Assembly: GCF_004912135.1 (NCBI RefSeq)
Contig: NZ_STGU01000004.1
Location: 248,001 to 312,000, forward strand
Origin: Rhizobium rosettiformans W3
Lineage (GTDB): Bacteria; Pseudomonadota; Alphaproteobacteria; Rhizobiales; Rhizobiaceae
Length of the DNA stretch: 64,000 bases
Direction: 5' to 3'
Positions 1-10,005 of the stretch are shown here, piece by piece (positions within the stretch are counted from its first letter, which is position 1; every line of letters begins with the position of its first letter). The notes beneath the pieces were generated by a model. That model ran no database searches, was not told where the DNA came from, and saw nothing but the letters and a program-made list of their open reading frames with translations. A program made the position numbers and the translations under genes.

Positions 1-175
1 TCTGGTGGACGAAGGTCGATGAGGGATCTCGGTTAAAAGTATGTTTCTAGGTGTTAAGGCTCCAGGGGCCAAGGCGCCCGACAAGGCGGCCTGATAGACG
101 CGCAGACGATCGAAGACATCGCGACGGAATTTGGAATTTGCGCGGCTGGCGCATTGAGGAAGACGAGAAAGTCCA

Positions 176-2599
176 ATGAAATTCACACTCTCCTGGCTGA
201 AGGATCACCTGGAAACCGAGGCCTCGCTCGAGGAAATCTGCGAGCGGCTGACCGCGATCGGTCTCGAGGTCGAGGACGTCGATGACAAGGCGGCCTACAA
301 GCCCTTCGTCATCGCCAAGATCCTGACGGCGGAAAAGCATCCGGAAGCCGATCGCCTCAAGGTCCTCACCGTCGACGCCGGTGACGGCAAGCCGGTGCAG
401 ATCGTCTGCGGTGCGCCGAATGCCCGCGCGGGCATGATCGGCGCGCTCGCGCGTCCGGGCACCTATGTGCCTGGCATTGATGTGACGCTCTCCGTCGGCA
501 AGATCCGCGGTGTCGAAAGTCATGGCATGATGTGCTCGGAAAAGGAGCTGAACATTTCCGAGGATCATAACGGCATCATCGACCTGCCCGAGGATGCGCC
601 CGTTGGTACGTCTTTCGCCTCTTACGCCGGCCTCGACGATCCGGTCATCGAAATCAACCTGACGCCGAACCGTCCGGACTGCACGTCAGTCTTCGGCATC
701 GCCCGTGATCTCGCCGCCTCCGGCCTCGGCACGCTCAAGGCCCCAAAGGCCCCCGCCTTCAAGGTTGAGGGCGAGACGCCCCATCAGGTGAAGCTTGAGC
801 TCGACGACCACCTCTGCCCCGGCTTCGCCTATCGTCTCGTGCGCGGCGTGAAGAACGGCCCGAGCCCGAAGTGGATGCAGCAGCGTCTGCTGTCGATCGG
901 CCTGCGTCCGATCTCGGCACTGGTTGACGTCACCAACTACATGACCTTTGACCAGGGCCGTCCGATGCACGTCTTCGATGCCGACAAGGTCAAGGGCGCG
1001 CTCGTCGTCCGTCGGGCGAAGGAGGGCGAGGAGATCCTCGCGCTCGACACGCGCACCTACAAGCTGAACCCGGCAAACGTCATCATCGCTGACGACAACG
1101 GTCCGGAATCCATCGGCGGCATCATGGGCGGCGAGCATTCGGGCTGTGACGAGAACACCGTCAACGTGTTGATCGAATCCGCGCTCTGGGACCCCATCAA
1201 TATCGCCAAGACCGGCCGCGCCCATGGCATCATCACCGATGCACGCTACCGCTTCGAGCGCGGCGTCGATCCGGAATACATGGTCCCGGGTCTGGAGCGC
1301 ACCACGGAGCTGGTGCTCGAAATGTGCGGTGGCACCGCAGCAGCAGCCAAGGTCGAGGGCTACAAGGGTCACCAGAAGAAGGTCGTCGATTTCCCCTATT
1401 CGGAAGTCAAGCGCCTGACGGGTCTGACCGTTTCCAACGCGGAGTCGCGCCAGATCCTGACGGCACTCGGCTTCGAGATCCTCTCGGGCGACGAGACGTC
1501 TGCCAAGGTTTCCGTTCCCTCCTGGCGTCCGGATGTCGACGGCAAGGCTGACCTCGTCGAAGAGGTCATGCGCATGTTCGGCGTCGACAAGATCAAGCCG
1601 GAACCCCTGCCGCCGACCGGTTCGGTCAACGGCAAGATCCTGACGACGCTGCAGATCCGCACGCGCTCGGCCCGCCGGGCGCTCGCCTCGCGCGGCATGC
1701 TAGAGGCGGTCACCTGGTCCTTCATCTCGGCCGAGCATGCCAAGCTCTTCGGCGGTGGCAGCGAGAAGCTGAAACTCGTCAACCCGATTGCAGCTGATAT
1801 GTCCGACATGCGGCCGTCCCTGCTGCCGGGTCTGCTGACGGCTGCCCAGCGCAATGCCGACCGCGGTTATGGCGACGTGGCGATCTTCGAAGTTTCCGGC
1901 ACCTATGAAGGCGACACGCCCGACACGCAGCGCCGCGTCGCCGGTGGCGTGCGCCGTGGCACGGCCTCGATCGCCGGTGCCGGCCGCATGTGGTCGAACC
2001 AGGCCAAGGGCGGCGGCAAGCCGGTCGATGTCTTCGACGCCAAGGCCGATGCGCTCGCCGTGCTCGAAGCCTGCGGCATTCCGATGAGCAATGTCCAGAT
2101 CGAGCAGGGTGGCCCCGAATGGTATCACCCGGGCCGTTCCGGCACGATCAAGGCGGGCCCCAAGGTCGTGCTCGGCACCTTCGGTGAATTCCACCCGAAG
2201 ACGCTGGAAGCGCTCGACGTCTCCGGTGCGCTCTGCGGCTTCGAGATCTATGTCGATGCCTTGCCGGAACCGAAGAAGAAGGCGACCCGCACCAAGCCGG
2301 CGCTTGAACTCTCGCCCTTCCAGGTGGTGAAGCGCGACTTTGCCTTCGTCGTCGAAAAGACGATCGAGGCCGGCGCGATCATCAAGGCGGCGACAAGCGC
2401 CGATCGCAAGCTGATCTCGGGCGTCAATGTCTTCGACGTCTTCGAAGGCGCATCGGTGGGCGAAGGAAAGAAGTCGGTAGCGATCGAGGTTCTGATCCAG
2501 CCGTCTGACAAGACGCTGACGGACGAGGATTTCGACGCCCTGACGAAGAAGATCGTCGGCAATGTCGAAAAGTCCACGGGCGGTAGCTTGCGCGCCTGA
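176..2599 (+). CDS. pheT: Phenylalanyl-tRNA synthetase beta subunit
   Basis: PheT is the 807-residue beta subunit of the cytoplasmic alpha2-beta2 enzyme that charges tRNA-Phe. The length is normal for the bacterial family. Starting [12 protein letters not shown], it has the N-terminal EMAP/OB tRNA-binding region (roughly residues 40-150), the B3/B4 editing region (roughly 210-370), the B5 domain (about 400-470), a catalytic-like core and a C-terminal FDX-ACB anticodon-binding domain (about 710-806, ending in KSTGGSLRA). The first ATG follows a purine-rich stretch (gaggaagacgagaaag). The alpha subunit gene pheS is usually upstream; the 175 bases before the start do not show a recognisable PheS C-terminus, so pheS, if adjacent, lies further left or is separated by another gene. 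Confidence 0.97.
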   Translation: MKFTLSWLKDHLETEASLEEICERLTAIGLEVEDVDDKAAYKPFVIAKILTAEKHPEADRLKVLTVDAGDGKPVQIVCGAPNARAGMIGALARPGTYVPGIDVTLSVGKIRGVESHGMMCSEKELNISEDHNGIIDLPEDAPVGTSFASYAGLDDPVIEINLTPNRPDCTSVFGIARDLAASGLGTLKAPKAPAFKVEGETPHQVKLELDDHLCPGFAYRLVRGVKNGPSPKWMQQRLLSIGLRPISALVDVTNYMTFDQGRPMHVFDADKVKGALVVRRAKEGEEILALDTRTYKLNPANVIIADDNGPESIGGIMGGEHSGCDENTVNVLIESALWDPINIAKTGRAHGIITDARYRFERGVDPEYMVPGLERTTELVLEMCGGTAAAAKVEGYKGHQKKVVDFPYSEVKRLTGLTVSNAESRQILTALGFEILSGDETSAKVSVPSWRPDVDGKADLVEEVMRMFGVDKIKPEPLPPTGSVNGKILTTLQIRTRSARRALASRGMLEAVTWSFISAEHAKLFGGGSEKLKLVNPIAADMSDMRPSLLPGLLTAAQRNADRGYGDVAIFEVSGTYEGDTPDTQRRVAGGVRRGTASIAGAGRMWSNQAKGGGKPVDVFDAKADALAVLEACGIPMSNVQIEQGGPEWYHPGRSGTIKAGPKVVLGTFGEFHPKTLEALDVSGALCGFEIYVDALPEPKKKATRTKPALELSPFQVVKRDFAFVVEKTIEAGAIIKAATSADRKLISGVNVFDVFEGASVGEGKKSVAIEVLIQPSDKTLTDEDFDALTKKIVGNVEKSTGGSLRA

Positions 2600-2641
2600 T
2601 CCGGCTTAGCTCCCGCCTGAGGGGGTGACCTCTCAACACAG

Positions 2642-2678
2642 AAAAGCCCTTTCCCTGCATGCCAGGGAAAGGGCTTTT
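2642..2678. terminator. Perfect bidirectional intrinsic terminator
   Basis: A perfect 16-bp inverted repeat (left arm 2642-2657, right arm 2663-2678) encloses a 5-base loop, with A-run and T-run built into the arms (AAAAGCCCTTTCCCTG and its complement). It lies between rightward pheT and a leftward small gene, so it can end transcription from both sides. Confidence 0.9.
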
Positions 2679-2708
2679 GCTTGTCGAAACATCGGTGGTG
2701 CCACGCGA

Positions 2709-2876
2709 TCAGAGGCTGACGCGGCGTCCTTCCTTGTCGGCGGCCTTGCGGTCGTCGCCGTGCTTGGCAAGGATCGCCTTCGCATCCTCGACGGAAATGC
2801 GATGCTTCTTGGCGAAGGGAATGGGCTCATAACCCTTGGGCGCTGCGGGCGCGGGCTTGTTGGTGTCGTCTGCCAT
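2709..2876 (-). CDS. Small conserved-type hypothetical protein (55 aa)
   Basis: This 55-residue reading frame encodes a hydrophilic cytoplasmic protein, beginning MADDTNKPAPAAPKGYEPIP and ending GRRVSL. A good ribosome site (GGAG, about 7 bases before the ATG) precedes it on the minus strand, and the perfect hairpin at 2642-2678 follows its stop codon, so it is flanked as a real gene would be. The middle part (FAKKHRISVEDAKAILAKHG) looks like a short helix-turn-helix-like pair of helices and vaguely recalls DUF3606-type small proteins, but that assignment is weak. No function can be assigned. Confidence 0.75.
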   Translation of the reverse strand: MADDTNKPAPAAPKGYEPIPFAKKHRISVEDAKAILAKHGDDRKAADKEGRRVSL

Positions 2877-3110
2877 GCTGGTCTCCAATTCGAAATCGCC
2901 CCGGCAGAATGCGGGAGCTCGATGTGTCGCAGTGAAGGGGAAGAAAAGCTCGTCTTGGGATTGCGAGCGGAGGCGACGTCTGCGAAGGACGTCGTCGATA
3001 GACCCTATATGGGGACCGCAGGAGGAAAGCTCAAGCCTGCTTTCGGGAAGCGCCCCATCGGTTTATGGAGCGCTCCGAGGGGAGCGCATGTGCAAATGGG
3101 CCTGTCCGGC

Positions 3111-4025
3111 TCATGCCTTGAGATCAAGTTGAGCGCCTGCAGCGAGGTCGCGTCGGCGCGGCAGCTTGGCAAACATCACCGCATTGCTGGCGAGCGTGAG
3201 CGCAAGGCCAAGCATCGCAAGTGGCGTGAAGTGATAGTCCTCGTAAAGGCTCGACAGCGTGAGCGCGACGACCGGGAAGAGCACAGTGGCATAGGCCGCC
3301 TTTTGCGACCCGATGCGCGAGACCAGCATCAGATAGGTGGTGAAGCCGACGACGGAGCCGATGACAGCGAGATAGACGAGGGCTGCGAGATAGGTCTGGT
3401 TCGGTGGCAACACGATGGGCGTGCCGGTAATGCCGATCAGGGCAAGAAGAGCGATCGAGCCATAGCTCATGCCCCAGGCATTGGCGGTGATGGGCGCAAT
3501 GCCTTCCGCGCTGTTGCGGCGGGACGCCATGTTGCCGAAGGAAAAGAACAGTGTGCCGAGCGCGGAAAGCCCGATGCCCTTCCAGCTGTCCGGATTGACG
3601 GCGACGAAGATCTCTGGACCGAAGAGGAGCGCAAGCCCGGTGGCGCCGAGACCCGCGGCGACCAGCGTGCGTGGCTTGATCTTGTCACCGAAGAAGATCC
3701 GGGCATTGACGGAGTTATAGACCGTGGCGAGCGAGAAGACGACGGAGATGAGCCCCGAGGGCACGTAGCTTGCCGCGTGGTAGAAGCAGAGGAAGTTGCA
3801 GCAGAAGAGCGACAGCGCCTGTATGAGGATGAAGGGCTGCTGCTTCAGCGTCGGCACCTTGAGGCGACCTGTCAGCGCCAGCACGCCGACGAGCACGAGG
3901 GCGGCGAGCGCGAAGCGGTAGAAGACCGAGACCAGCACGGGCACCGGCCCGATCTGCAGGGCAATGGCGATCCAGGTCGTGCCCCAGATCAGCACGGTCG
4001 ATGAGAAGAGAAGAAGATTGGTCAT
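3111..4025 (-). CDS. DMT-superfamily (EamA) transporter
   Basis: This inner-membrane protein of 304 residues has about ten hydrophobic segments arranged as two EamA repeats, the hallmark of the drug/metabolite transporter superfamily. The first helix holds the typical STVLIWGTTWIAI signature. I chose the ATG at 4025 (MTNLLLFSSTVL) because the 40 in-frame residues further upstream are charged and lack membrane character. It diverges from the AraC-type regulator gene that starts at 4187, with 161 bases between, a common arrangement for a regulator and the exporter it controls. The substrate is unknown; exported amino acids, nucleosides or small toxic compounds are typical for relatives. Confidence 0.9.
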   Translation of the reverse strand: MTNLLLFSSTVLIWGTTWIAIALQIGPVPVLVSVFYRFALAALVLVGVLALTGRLKVPTLKQQPFILIQALSLFCCNFLCFYHAASYVPSGLISVVFSLATVYNSVNARIFFGDKIKPRTLVAAGLGATGLALLFGPEIFVAVNPDSWKGIGLSALGTLFFSFGNMASRRNSAEGIAPITANAWGMSYGSIALLALIGITGTPIVLPPNQTYLAALVYLAVIGSVVGFTTYLMLVSRIGSQKAAYATVLFPVVALTLSSLYEDYHFTPLAMLGLALTLASNAVMFAKLPRRRDLAAGAQLDLKA

Positions 4026-4186
4026 GGATTGCGCCTCGCTTTCGCAAGGCAGGTAACGCTGAGCGGTCTTTTCGTGCTTGCACGATCTTGCGGTGAACTG
4101 CGCCGAGAGGGGTGGGCGGCGGTGATTGCCGATGGCGCAGCGCACAAAGCGCGCTAGAATGCGGGCGATCTTGTAAAGAGCGAACC

Positions 4187-5050
4187 ATGCTGCACACCGC
4201 CACCGTCTTCAGCTCCCTGTCCGCCTCGTCCCGCGCCGAGCGTGGGGAGACGCTCGACCTTGGCGAGGGCAGGGGAAGTGCGATCTGGCGCAACAGCCAT
4301 GACCGCATGCGCTACGAGCGGACCGACGGCCACACCTTCAGCTGCTATCTGCGCGGCGGCGACGGCACGCGAAGGATCGATGCCGGCAGCATTGCCGGCT
4401 GGCCGGGTGCGCTCTGCATCATGCCGCAGGGGGCCTCCTCCGAATGGGAGATCACCGACAATTTCAAGTTCGTGCATCTCTATGTCGCCGATGACGAGCT
4501 GCGCCGCCTGTTCGCGGAGACCTTTGACCGCGATGCCCGGCTGATGCTTCTGCCGGAGGCGACTTTCGCAGAGGCGCCGAGACTGGCGGAAATCCTGGTG
4601 CATCTGGCGACCGCCACGCAGGGTGGCAACCGGCTGCTCGCCGAACAGGCGATCGTCTCCGCCGTCGAGCAGTTGTTTGCCGACCCGCGTTATGGCGGCG
4701 AGCGGCGTCCGGTGCTGCGGGGCGGCCTGGCGCCCGTTTTGCGGCGGCGCCTTGTCGAGCATATCGAGGCGAGCCTCGATCAGACGATCACGCTCAAGGA
4801 TCTGGCGAAGCTCGCCGATTTGAGCGAATTCCATCTGCAGCGGATGTTTCGGGCAAGCTGCGGCGTCTCCCCGCATGACTTTATCCTGAACCGCCGCATC
4901 GACCGCGCCCGGCATATGCTGAAAGGCAGCGAGCCGATCGCTCAGATCGCTTCTGCCTGCGGTTTCAGCAGCCAGAGCCATCTGACGCGCATCTTCAAGG
5001 CCGTGACCGGCACAACGCCGTCAGCCTATCGCCGCGCCGTCAGCGGCTGA
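4187..5050 (+). CDS. AraC-family transcriptional regulator
   Basis: This 287-residue DNA-binding regulator has an N-terminal effector/cupin-like half and a C-terminal AraC-type double helix-turn-helix at about residues 190-285. The DNA-binding half is recognisable from DLAKLADLSEFHLQRMFRAS, GVSPHDFILNRRIDRARHML, and the second HTH around IAQIASACGFSSQSHLTRIF. The ATG at 4187 is preceded by AAAGAG at a suitable distance. It is divergent from the DMT transporter gene (3111-4025), which it probably regulates. Its stop codon directly abuts the stop of the convergent MocR gene. Confidence 0.92.
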   Translation: MLHTATVFSSLSASSRAERGETLDLGEGRGSAIWRNSHDRMRYERTDGHTFSCYLRGGDGTRRIDAGSIAGWPGALCIMPQGASSEWEITDNFKFVHLYVADDELRRLFAETFDRDARLMLLPEATFAEAPRLAEILVHLATATQGGNRLLAEQAIVSAVEQLFADPRYGGERRPVLRGGLAPVLRRRLVEHIEASLDQTITLKDLAKLADLSEFHLQRMFRASCGVSPHDFILNRRIDRARHMLKGSEPIAQIASACGFSSQSHLTRIFKAVTGTTPSAYRRAVSG

Positions 5051-6484
5051 TTATCCCATCGTCTTCAGTGCACGCTCCAGCACCCTGAAGGGCCTGATAT
5101 CGCCCATATGCGAGACGTTGAAGCGCATGAAGCCGTCTGCCGAGAGCGAGGGGCTGAAGACATTGCCGGGCGCCAGCACAACGCCCTGGGGCAGGGCGGC
5201 CTGGGCAAGCGCGGTGGAACTGACGCCATCGGGCATGCGGCACCAGAGATAGGGGCCGCCACGCGGCATGAGCACGGGATGGATGCCGAGATCCCCGAGC
5301 CGGGTGGCGGTCGCGCGCCGCTCGGTGTCGAGCCGCCGATGCAATTGCTCGAGATATTTCCGATAGCCGCCGCTCGACAGCACGCTCTGGATCGCCTCGG
5401 TTGCCACCTGGCTCGGGCCGCCGAACTGGATCGCGACCTGCAGGTCGGTGAGGAGCCGGATACGCTCGGGATCGGCGGCGATGAAGCCGGTGCGCAGCGA
5501 GGCTGAGATCGTCTTGGAAAAACTGCCGATGCGGATGACACGGGAGAGGCCGTCGAGGGTGGCGAGCGTGATCGCCGGCTCCGGCTCGAAGTCTGAAAAG
5601 ATGTCGTCCTCGACGACCAGCATGTCCGAACGGGCGACGATGCCGAGCAGTTGGAAGGCGACCTGCGGCGAGAGCGTTGCGCCGGTCGGATTGTGCAGGC
5701 CGGAATTCGTGAGATAGAGGCGCGGCGTCTCGCGGGCGACGGCGGCTTCGAAGGCGGCGATATCAGGGCCGTTTTCCGTGTAGGGCACGGGGATTGCGAT
5801 GGCCTGATGGGCCCGCAGCAGCGTCTGGAAATTGAAATAGCAGGGATCGTCGACAATGACCCGGTCGCCGGGACGGAGCAAAAGCCGGCAGGCGAGATCG
5901 AGCGCCTGGGTGGCTGAGCCCGCAAGCAGAACCTGATCTTCGGATAGCGTAATCGACTGCTGACGCAGCCGCGTTTCGACGAAACGCCGGAGGCCAGCGC
6001 TGCCCCGCGAGGGACCGTAATCGGTGGTGAGGCTGGTCGCCTGGCGCAGCACATTGCGCATGCCGGCATGCAGGAGGGCTGTCGGCATCCAGTCCGGCGG
6101 CAGCCAGCCGCAGCCGGGCTTGGATGTGCCGGGATCGGCGTCCAGCGCCTGGCGTGCGACCCAGAAGGGATCGACCTCTGGCGCCCGGGGAGGATCGAGC
6201 CGGACGAGCGGTGCAGGCGTGCGCCCGGCCTCGGTGACGAAGAAGCCGGAACCGGGACGCGGGCGGATCAGACCTTCCGCCGACAACCGATCATAGGCCT
6301 CGACGACGGTGGATGGCGACACCGAAAGCTCGACGGCAAGGCGCCGGATCGAGGGCAGCCGGTCGTTGGGCGCGAGCCGGCCCGCGCCGATGCGGCCGCG
6401 AATATCGGCCATCACTTGCGCCGTCCGCGAGGCCGGCAACTCCGGGGGTTGAACCCGCTCGTTCATCTGTATGGCCTTTGTCAT
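5051..6484 (-). CDS. MocR-type regulator: GntR winged helix fused to PLP aminotransferase domain
   Basis: This 477-residue protein has a GntR winged-helix domain at about residues 15-85 (IRRLAVELSVSPSTVVEAYD) joined to a fold-type I aminotransferase domain. The PLP lysine is visible in RIGSFSKTISASLRTGF, and NPTG in LHNPTGATLSP. MocR proteins are regulators that sense PLP or amino compounds through the aminotransferase domain. The frame stays open far upstream (to 7357) by chance in this GC-rich DNA; the domain starts at MTKAIQ (6484) or MNERV (6466). It is divergent from the EamA transporter gene at 6575, with 90 bases between, so that transporter is the likely target. It ends at 5051, immediately next to the AraC stop. 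Confidence 0.93.
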   Translation of the reverse strand: MTKAIQMNERVQPPELPASRTAQVMADIRGRIGAGRLAPNDRLPSIRRLAVELSVSPSTVVEAYDRLSAEGLIRPRPGSGFFVTEAGRTPAPLVRLDPPRAPEVDPFWVARQALDADPGTSKPGCGWLPPDWMPTALLHAGMRNVLRQATSLTTDYGPSRGSAGLRRFVETRLRQQSITLSEDQVLLAGSATQALDLACRLLLRPGDRVIVDDPCYFNFQTLLRAHQAIAIPVPYTENGPDIAAFEAAVARETPRLYLTNSGLHNPTGATLSPQVAFQLLGIVARSDMLVVEDDIFSDFEPEPAITLATLDGLSRVIRIGSFSKTISASLRTGFIAADPERIRLLTDLQVAIQFGGPSQVATEAIQSVLSSGGYRKYLEQLHRRLDTERRATATRLGDLGIHPVLMPRGGPYLWCRMPDGVSSTALAQAALPQGVVLAPGNVFSPSLSADGFMRFNVSHMGDIRPFRVLERALKTMG

Positions 6485-6574
6485 CAATACAGTTTGGCCA
6501 GATTGTATCGCTCCGTCTCTGGATGCACCAGCCCCTTCGCGCGATAAGGGAGGGCAGAAAAGAAGGAGACGAGA

Positions 6575-7435
6575 ATGACGACCTCTTGGAAAGCCTGGGC
6601 CAGTGGATTCATCGGCGTGCTGATCTTCAGCGGTTCGCTGCCGGCAACGCGGGTGGGGCTCGCCGATTTCGCCCCGCTGTTCCTGACATCGGCGCGCGCC
6701 GTGATCGCGGCGGTCCTTGGTGCCGCACTGCTGGTTGTTCTCCGTGAGAAACGGCCCGCGCGCAGTGACCTCCTTCCGTTGGCGGTCGTCGCCCTCGGTG
6801 TCGTCGTCGGATTTCCCCTGCTGACGGCGCTGGCGCTCCAGAGCATCACGTCGGCCCAGTCGATCGTCTTCATCGGCCTGCTGCCGCTCTGCACGGCGCT
6901 CTTCGGCGTGTTGCGGGCGGGCGAGCGGCCCTCGGTCGTCTTCTGGATGTTCTCCGTGACGGGCGCAGCCCTCGTCGCTGGCTTTGCGCTCTCGACCACA
7001 GCGGAGATGTCGGTGGCCGGAGCCGGGCTGATGATCGCCGCGGTGCTGGCCTGCGGCCTGGGCTATGCCGAGGGCGCGCGTCTGTCGCGTCGGCTGGGTG
7101 GCTGGCAGGTGATCAGCTGGGCGCTGGTGCTGTCGCTGCCGGTCATGCTGCCGCTCGCGCTCTGGACCATGCCGGAAGATCTGGCCGCCGTTTCGTCCTC
7201 CGGCTGGTTCGCTCTCGCTTACGTTTCGCTCTTGAGCATGATGATCGGCTTCATCTTCTGGTATCGCGGCTTGGCACTGGGCGGCATCGCCTCGGTAGGC
7301 CAGCTGCAGCTGCTGCAGCCCTTTCTCGGCTTCGTTCTGGCGGCAGGGCTGCTGCATGAAAAAGTAAGCCTTCCCATGCTGACAACAGCCCTGCTCGTGG
7401 TGCTTTGCGTGGCGGGCAGCCGACGCTTTGCCTGA
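6575..7435 (+). CDS. DMT-superfamily (EamA) transporter
   Basis: This 286-residue inner-membrane protein has about ten hydrophobic helices and two EamA repeats. It opens with a helix containing IGVLIFSGSLPATRVGLADF. The start has a clear AAGGAG site seven bases upstream. It is transcribed away from the MocR-type regulator (5051-6484), a pairing often seen for exporters controlled by PLP-binding regulators. The substrate cannot be read from sequence. It is only distantly similar to the other DMT transporter at 3111-4025. Confidence 0.9.
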   Translation: MTTSWKAWASGFIGVLIFSGSLPATRVGLADFAPLFLTSARAVIAAVLGAALLVVLREKRPARSDLLPLAVVALGVVVGFPLLTALALQSITSAQSIVFIGLLPLCTALFGVLRAGERPSVVFWMFSVTGAALVAGFALSTTAEMSVAGAGLMIAAVLACGLGYAEGARLSRRLGGWQVISWALVLSLPVMLPLALWTMPEDLAAVSSSGWFALAYVSLLSMMIGFIFWYRGLALGGIASVGQLQLLQPFLGFVLAAGLLHEKVSLPMLTTALLVVLCVAGSRRFA

Positions 7436-7497
7436 AAGAGCATGTCCAGCAAAAGTGCGTCAGCGGTTTTGCGTCCGGACTGCGTCGAAACAAGGCA
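7436..7497. repeat. Possible copy of a dispersed rhizobial intergenic element
   Basis: Just after the transporter stop codon lies GAGCATGTCCAGCAAAAGTG, then GCAAAA (7449-7454) paired with TTTTGC (7467-7472). From memory, similar motifs (GCATGTC ... GCAAAAGTG ... CAGCGGTTTTGCG) recur between genes in many Rhizobium and Agrobacterium genomes. Only one copy is seen in this window, so the repeat status is a recollection, not something shown here. Confidence 0.35.
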
Positions 7498-7501
7498 GGT
7501 C

Positions 7502-7531
7502 GAGTACTTCCGGCTCCTGGCGGAAGTACTC
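7502..7531. terminator. Perfect 11-bp hairpin between convergent genes
   Basis: GAGTACTTCCG (7502-7512) and its exact complement (7521-7531) enclose an 8-base loop. The hairpin sits between the convergent EamA transporter and aldo/keto reductase genes. There is no clear T-run on either side, so it may be a weak or factor-assisted bidirectional terminator. Confidence 0.55.
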
Positions 7532-7539
7532 TAGCGACC

Positions 7540-8547
<1,008 letters not shown>

Positions 8548-8634
8548 TCAAAATCTGTAGGCAGCCGGAAGCGGCCGCGGAGGTCTATCTAGCGCGTCAT
8601 GATCTTTCAGAAAATCCATGCATCCCGGATCAGC

Positions 8635-8655
8635 TTGTTCTATCATTTCGAACAA
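8635..8655. promoter_or_regulatory. Inverted repeat at the LysR start, candidate operator
   Basis: TTGTTC (8635-8640) and GAACAA (8650-8655) form a perfect 6+6 dyad with a 9-base spacer. The right arm ends on the A of the LysR gene's ATG. LysR proteins usually bind interrupted dyads near their own promoter, in the divergent region shared with the target gene. This is a sequence observation, and binding is inferred. Confidence 0.4.
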
Positions 8656-9545
8656 TGAACCGGACCCAGCTTTCCCAACTCGCCGTGCTTGCCACGGTGG
8701 CCCATCACGGCAGCTTCCGCAAGGCAGCCGCCGAACTCGGCATCGCGCCCTCGGCGGTGAGCCATGCGATCTCGTCGCTGGAGGAGAGCCTGAACCTCCG
8801 TCTGATAGCTAGGACGACACGGAGCGCCGCGCCGACGGCGGAAGGTCGCCAGCTCCTCGAGACCCTCCAGCCGGCCCTGGCCGATATCGCTTCTGCGATC
8901 GAAGCGCTCTCGGACAGCAGCGGCCGCCCGGCCGGGGCACTGCGCATCACCATGCCGATGCTGGCAGCGCAGAGCCTGATCGCCCCACGGCTCGGCGCCT
9001 TTGCCGCCGCTTATCCGGAGATCGAGCTGGAGATCCTCACCGACGACCGTTTCGAGGATATCGTCGAGAAGGGCTATGACGCGGGCCTGCGTTTGGGCGA
9101 ACATCTCGATGCCGATATGATTGCCGTCAGGATGAGCGGCCCCTGGCGCGGTTCGGTCGTCGGCTCGCCGGATTACTTCTCGCGGCATCCGATCCCCAGG
9201 GAGCCGCGTGACGTGACCGAGCATGCCTGCATCCGCCGGCGTTTCCAGAGCGGCACGATCTATCGCTGGGAGTTCGAAAAGGGCGGTCGCGCATTGTCCA
9301 TCAATGTCCGGGGACCCCTGATCCTCTCCGATCAGGGCCTGATGCGGCAGGCTGCGATCGATAGCGCGGGCCTTGCCTATCTCTTCGACACCGGCGTCGA
9401 GGCGGATATTGGCGAGGGGCGACTGATCCGCGTGCTCGACGACTGGTGCCCGCCTTTCGACGGTTTCTCGCTCTACTATTCCAGCCGCCGCCAGATGCGC
9501 CCGGCGCTTCGCGCCTTCATCGATTTCTTCCGCTGGCGGGGCTGA
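8655..9545 (+). CDS. LysR-family transcriptional regulator
   Basis: This 296-residue regulator has an N-terminal winged helix at about residues 1-62 (LAVLATVAHHGSFRKAAAEL, then SAVSHAISSLEESLNLRLIA) and a LysR substrate-binding domain in the remainder. The protein belongs to the group that regulates divergently encoded oxidoreductases. The start at 8655 (MNRTQLSQL) is set by the domain boundary; an in-frame extension to 8511 would run back into the divergent gene. The aldo/keto reductase at 7540-8535 is the likely target. Confidence 0.93.
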   Translation: MNRTQLSQLAVLATVAHHGSFRKAAAELGIAPSAVSHAISSLEESLNLRLIARTTRSAAPTAEGRQLLETLQPALADIASAIEALSDSSGRPAGALRITMPMLAAQSLIAPRLGAFAAAYPEIELEILTDDRFEDIVEKGYDAGLRLGEHLDADMIAVRMSGPWRGSVVGSPDYFSRHPIPREPRDVTEHACIRRRFQSGTIYRWEFEKGGRALSINVRGPLILSDQGLMRQAAIDSAGLAYLFDTGVEADIGEGRLIRVLDDWCPPFDGFSLYYSSRRQMRPALRAFIDFFRWRG

Positions 9546-9552
9546 CGCCCGC

Positions 9553-10005
9553 TTAACCGAGCCTCAGCCGATAGCGGACATGGCCGTCTTCCGGCGCGTA
9601 GGTGTCGTAGAGCTTCCGGGCGGTGGCATTGTCCCGGTCGGTATGCCAGTAGAGCCGGGACCAACCTTTTGCCTTCGTGATCGCGATCAGATCGTCGATC
9701 AGCGCCCGGCCAATGCCCTGACCGCGATAGGTCGCGTTGAGGAAGAGGTCTTCCAGATAGCAATCCGGCGTCTTCACCCAGGTCGAATCGTGGAAATGGT
9801 GGATGGCAAAACCGGCGAGCATTCCGTCGACCTCCGCCACACGCATGGCGACTCGCGACGACGGATCGAGAATGCGCGCCCAGGTATGGGCCGTGACATC
9901 CTCGGCGAGGTTTACCTTGTAGAAGGCGAGATATTGATTCCAGAGGCCCCGCCAGGCGGCTTCATCCGCCGCCGTGGCGTCCCGAATGACGAGAGGCCGG
10001 CTCAT
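9553..10005 (-). CDS. GNAT-family N-acetyltransferase
   Basis: This 150-residue protein carries the GCN5-related acetyltransferase fold. The acetyl-CoA-binding motif A is visible as YRGQGIGRALIDDLI (about residues 91-107), preceded by the beta-strand CYLEDLFLN and followed by WSRLYWHTDRDNATARKLYD. The length is typical. It overlaps the upstream aldo/keto reductase by four bases (ATGA) and is translationally coupled to it. The substrate is unknown; amines or amino-acid derivatives are usual for relatives with the LYWHT motif. Confidence 0.92.
   Translation of the reverse strand: MSRPLVIRDATAADEAAWRGLWNQYLAFYKVNLAEDVTAHTWARILDPSSRVAMRVAEVDGMLAGFAIHHFHDSTWVKTPDCYLEDLFLNATYRGQGIGRALIDDLIAITKAKGWSRLYWHTDRDNATARKLYDTYAPEDGHVRYRLRLG

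Noticed and set aside
1..175. A possible pheS end or leader before pheT
   Set aside because: Frames here end quickly (stops at 20-36) and show no PheS C-terminal pattern; a tandem GGAATTT pair at 126-139 is too short to mean anything.
2625..4004. Long plus-strand frame of 459 codons opposite the DMT transporter
   Set aside because: Composition is Arg/Glu/His/Gly-rich without domains, and it runs through the 2642-2678 terminator; it is the shadow of the minus-strand genes.
6485..7357. N-terminal extension of the MocR frame
   Set aside because: It lies antisense to the EamA transporter, lacks domain content, and the GntR domain starts at about 6466-6484.
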